DNA from: a bacterium
Lineage (GTDB): Bacteria; Patescibacteriota; Patescibacteriia; Patescibacteriales; GWE2-39-37
DNA length: 14,664 bases
Reading direction: 5' to 3'
Assembly: GCA_021786695.1 (NCBI GenBank)
Contig: JAJYMT010000082.1
Span: 1-14,664, forward strand
The translations under genes were made by a program, and so were the position numbers. A model generated the notes under the pieces. The model did no database searches, was not told where the DNA came from, and saw nothing but the letters and a program-made list of their open reading frames with translations. Shown here piece after piece: positions 13,649-14,664 of this stretch. Numbering within the stretch: the first letter of the stretch is position 1; each line of letters opens with the position of its first letter.

Positions 13649-14053
13649 ATGTTAATGCCCAAGAAATCAAAATATCGCAAGTCGCATAAAGGCGGACGGG
13701 GAGGTAAAGCCAGCCGGATGAATGCCGTCAGCTTCGGCGATTACGGCTTGCGGGCGCTGGAAGCGATCTGGATGTCATCGCGCCAGCTCGAAGCCGGACG
13801 TAGAGTGATCACCCGGTTCGTCAAGAAGGGCGGTCGCATCTGGATCCGACCTTTCCCGCACAAACCGGTGACCAGCAAGTCGGGCGAAGTGCCGATGGGC
13901 AAAGGCAAAGGCGCGGTCGACCATTATGTGACGGTGATCAAGCCGGGCATGATCATTTACGAAATGAGCGGCATTACCGAAGCGCAGGCCAAAGAAGCAT
14001 TGGAGGCCGCGGCGCATAAGTTGCCGATCAAATGCCAGTTCGTGGTTAAATAA
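13649..14053 (+). CDS. rplP: 50S ribosomal protein uL16
   Basis: 134 residues, normal. Start MLMPKKSKYRKSHKGGRGGK, then NAVSFGDYGLRALEAIWMSSRQLEAGRRVITRFVKKGGRIWIRPFPHKPVT, then GEVPMGKGKGAVDHYV, and the end AAHKLPIKCQFVVK. L16 organises the A-site side of the 50S and is a late assembly protein. At the position of E. coli Arg81 (VRMGKGKG), which is hydroxylated by YcfD, this protein has Pro82 (VPMGKGKG), so that modification cannot occur here. The start could also be the second Met (13655), but MLxPKR-type starts are usual in the family. There is no Shine-Dalgarno site. Confidence 0.97.
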   Translation: MLMPKKSKYRKSHKGGRGGKASRMNAVSFGDYGLRALEAIWMSSRQLEAGRRVITRFVKKGGRIWIRPFPHKPVTSKSGEVPMGKGKGAVDHYVTVIKPGMIIYEMSGITEAQAKEALEAAAHKLPIKCQFVVK

Positions 14054-14059
14054 TAAAAT

Positions 14060-14281
14060 ATGGAATTTAAGGAAATAAAAAATAAGACCCTGGCCGAACT
14101 TCACCGGCTGCTTGCTGCGGAACGGGACAAACTTCGTGAGGCGCGTTTTAAAGACGCCTCTCGCCAGCTTAAGAATGTCCGGGAGATCAGGGAAATCAAA
14201 AAAACCATAGCGAGAGTATTGACCACCTTGAAAAAAGGCAGCGTCGAAAAAACCGTCGAAAAAACAAAGAAATCAGTTTAG
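14060..14281 (+). CDS. rpmC: 50S ribosomal protein uL29
   Basis: 73 residues, a two-helix coiled protein. MEFKEIKNKTLAELHRLLAAERDKLREARFKDASRQLKNVREIREIKKTIARVLT matches L29 (LxxLxxEL and the conserved Arg-Glu-Ile-Lys-Ala-Arg-type second helix), followed by a Lys-rich tail. L29 lies next to L23 at the tunnel exit. It starts six bases after rplP, in the expected order rplP-rpmC-rpsQ, which supports the call for such a short gene. Confidence 0.93.
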   Translation: MEFKEIKNKTLAELHRLLAAERDKLREARFKDASRQLKNVREIREIKKTIARVLTTLKKGSVEKTVEKTKKSV

Positions 14282-14296
14282 AAATTATATAACCAT

Positions 14297-14569
14297 ATGA
14301 ATACCCAGGCAATTACAACCAAGCCCGAAAAATCCTCTACCATACAGCGGAAATTTAACGGCGTGGTCGTTTCCGACAAGATGGACAAAACCATCACCGT
14401 CAAGGTTGAACAGGTAAAAATCCATCCGAAGTACAAAAAACGTTTTGTGATTTCAAATAAGTTCAAAGTGCACGACGAAAAGAATCAGTATAAAGAAGGC
14501 GACAAGGTGACTTTCGTCGAGTGCCGTCCGCTTTCCAAAGATAAAAGATGGAGAGTATTATATAATTAA
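14297..14569 (+). CDS. rpsQ: 30S ribosomal protein uS17
   Basis: 90 residues. The OB-fold core is clear: FNGVVVSDKMDKTITVKVEQVKIHPKYKKRFVISNKFKVHDEKNQYKEGDKVTFVECRPLSKDKRWRVL. About 15 extra residues (MNTQAITTKPEKSST) precede it. S17 is a primary 16S rRNA binder in the 30S body. It ends the visible cluster; rplN (uL14) would be expected next but the window stops first. Confidence 0.96.
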   Translation: MNTQAITTKPEKSSTIQRKFNGVVVSDKMDKTITVKVEQVKIHPKYKKRFVISNKFKVHDEKNQYKEGDKVTFVECRPLSKDKRWRVLYN

Positions 14570-14589
14570 AAATTAAAAAATCAAAAATT

Positions 14590-14662
14590 AAAATTATGGA
14601 GTCCCGCTCCGCCGGCTGGCGGAGGCGGGACGAAATAATTACTTGAATTTTACACTTTGATA
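14590..14662. repeat. Recurrent hairpin element, copy 2 (after rpsQ)
   Basis: The 43-bp core at 14601-14643 is identical to 12150-12192, and the flanks are similar (AAAATTATGG before; AATTTTACA..TTTGA after). It lies 21 bases past the rpsQ stop, in the same AT-rich context as copy 1, and may continue past the window edge. Confidence 0.85.
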
Positions 14663-14664
14663 TT

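Overview
The window carries the translation-gene heartland of a bacterial genome that looks like a member of the Patescibacteria (Candidate Phyla Radiation), most likely a Parcubacteria-type lineage. This rests on several things seen here: S12 has a long insertion after its N-terminal arm; L3, L22, L23 and S10 carry Lys/Glu/Ala/Pro-rich tails; the spacers are AT-rich and full of self-complementary words with small GC-rich hairpins; most genes lack a Shine-Dalgarno site; and L16 has the VPMGKGKG form. UGA is used as a stop (rpsJ), so this is not one of the UGA-recoded lineages. The lineage call is inference, without a tree.

Layout. 1-~180 is foreign-looking DNA with enterobacteria- or phage-like codon use; it is joined abruptly to a minus-strand DedA-PAP2 fusion gene (~178-1206). 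rpmB (bL28, minus, 1308-1484) has its own terminator and diverges from an M50 site-2-protease-type gene (1755-2444), which has a predicted leaderless promoter. The str-type cluster follows: rpsL, rpsG, fusA, then a Phd/YefM-like small gene (6040-6465), then tuf, which ends at a strong terminator (7886-7914). The S10-type cluster comes next: rpsJ, rplC, rplD, rplW, rplB, rpsS, rplV, rpsC, rplP, rpmC, rpsQ. The window ends in the spacer after rpsQ.

How it works together. rpsL-rpsG-fusA-tuf supply the decoding-centre protein S12, the head-initiator protein S7 and both elongation GTPases. The S10 cluster supplies the early-assembling 50S proteins (L3, L4, L22, L23, L2) and the 30S head proteins S10, S19 and S3. 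The order is the canonical bacterial one apart from the inserted Phd-like gene.

Most interesting points. (i) rpsJ and rplC are separated by 173 nt that can fold into two nested hairpins with possible alternative pairing, just before the clearest Shine-Dalgarno site in the window: a candidate ribosomal-protein leader. (ii) L3 is about twice its normal size, with an acidic/basic linker and a separate helical C-terminal domain. (iii) A 95-bp perfect direct repeat, itself an imperfect palindrome, brackets rpsG. (iv) A 43-bp hairpin element recurs at 12150 and 14601. (v) Each long spacer has its own short-word vocabulary arranged as an inverted repeat. (vi) The left end looks chimeric. No rRNA, tRNA, CRISPR array or transposase was seen, and no gene-free stretch exceeds 300 bp.
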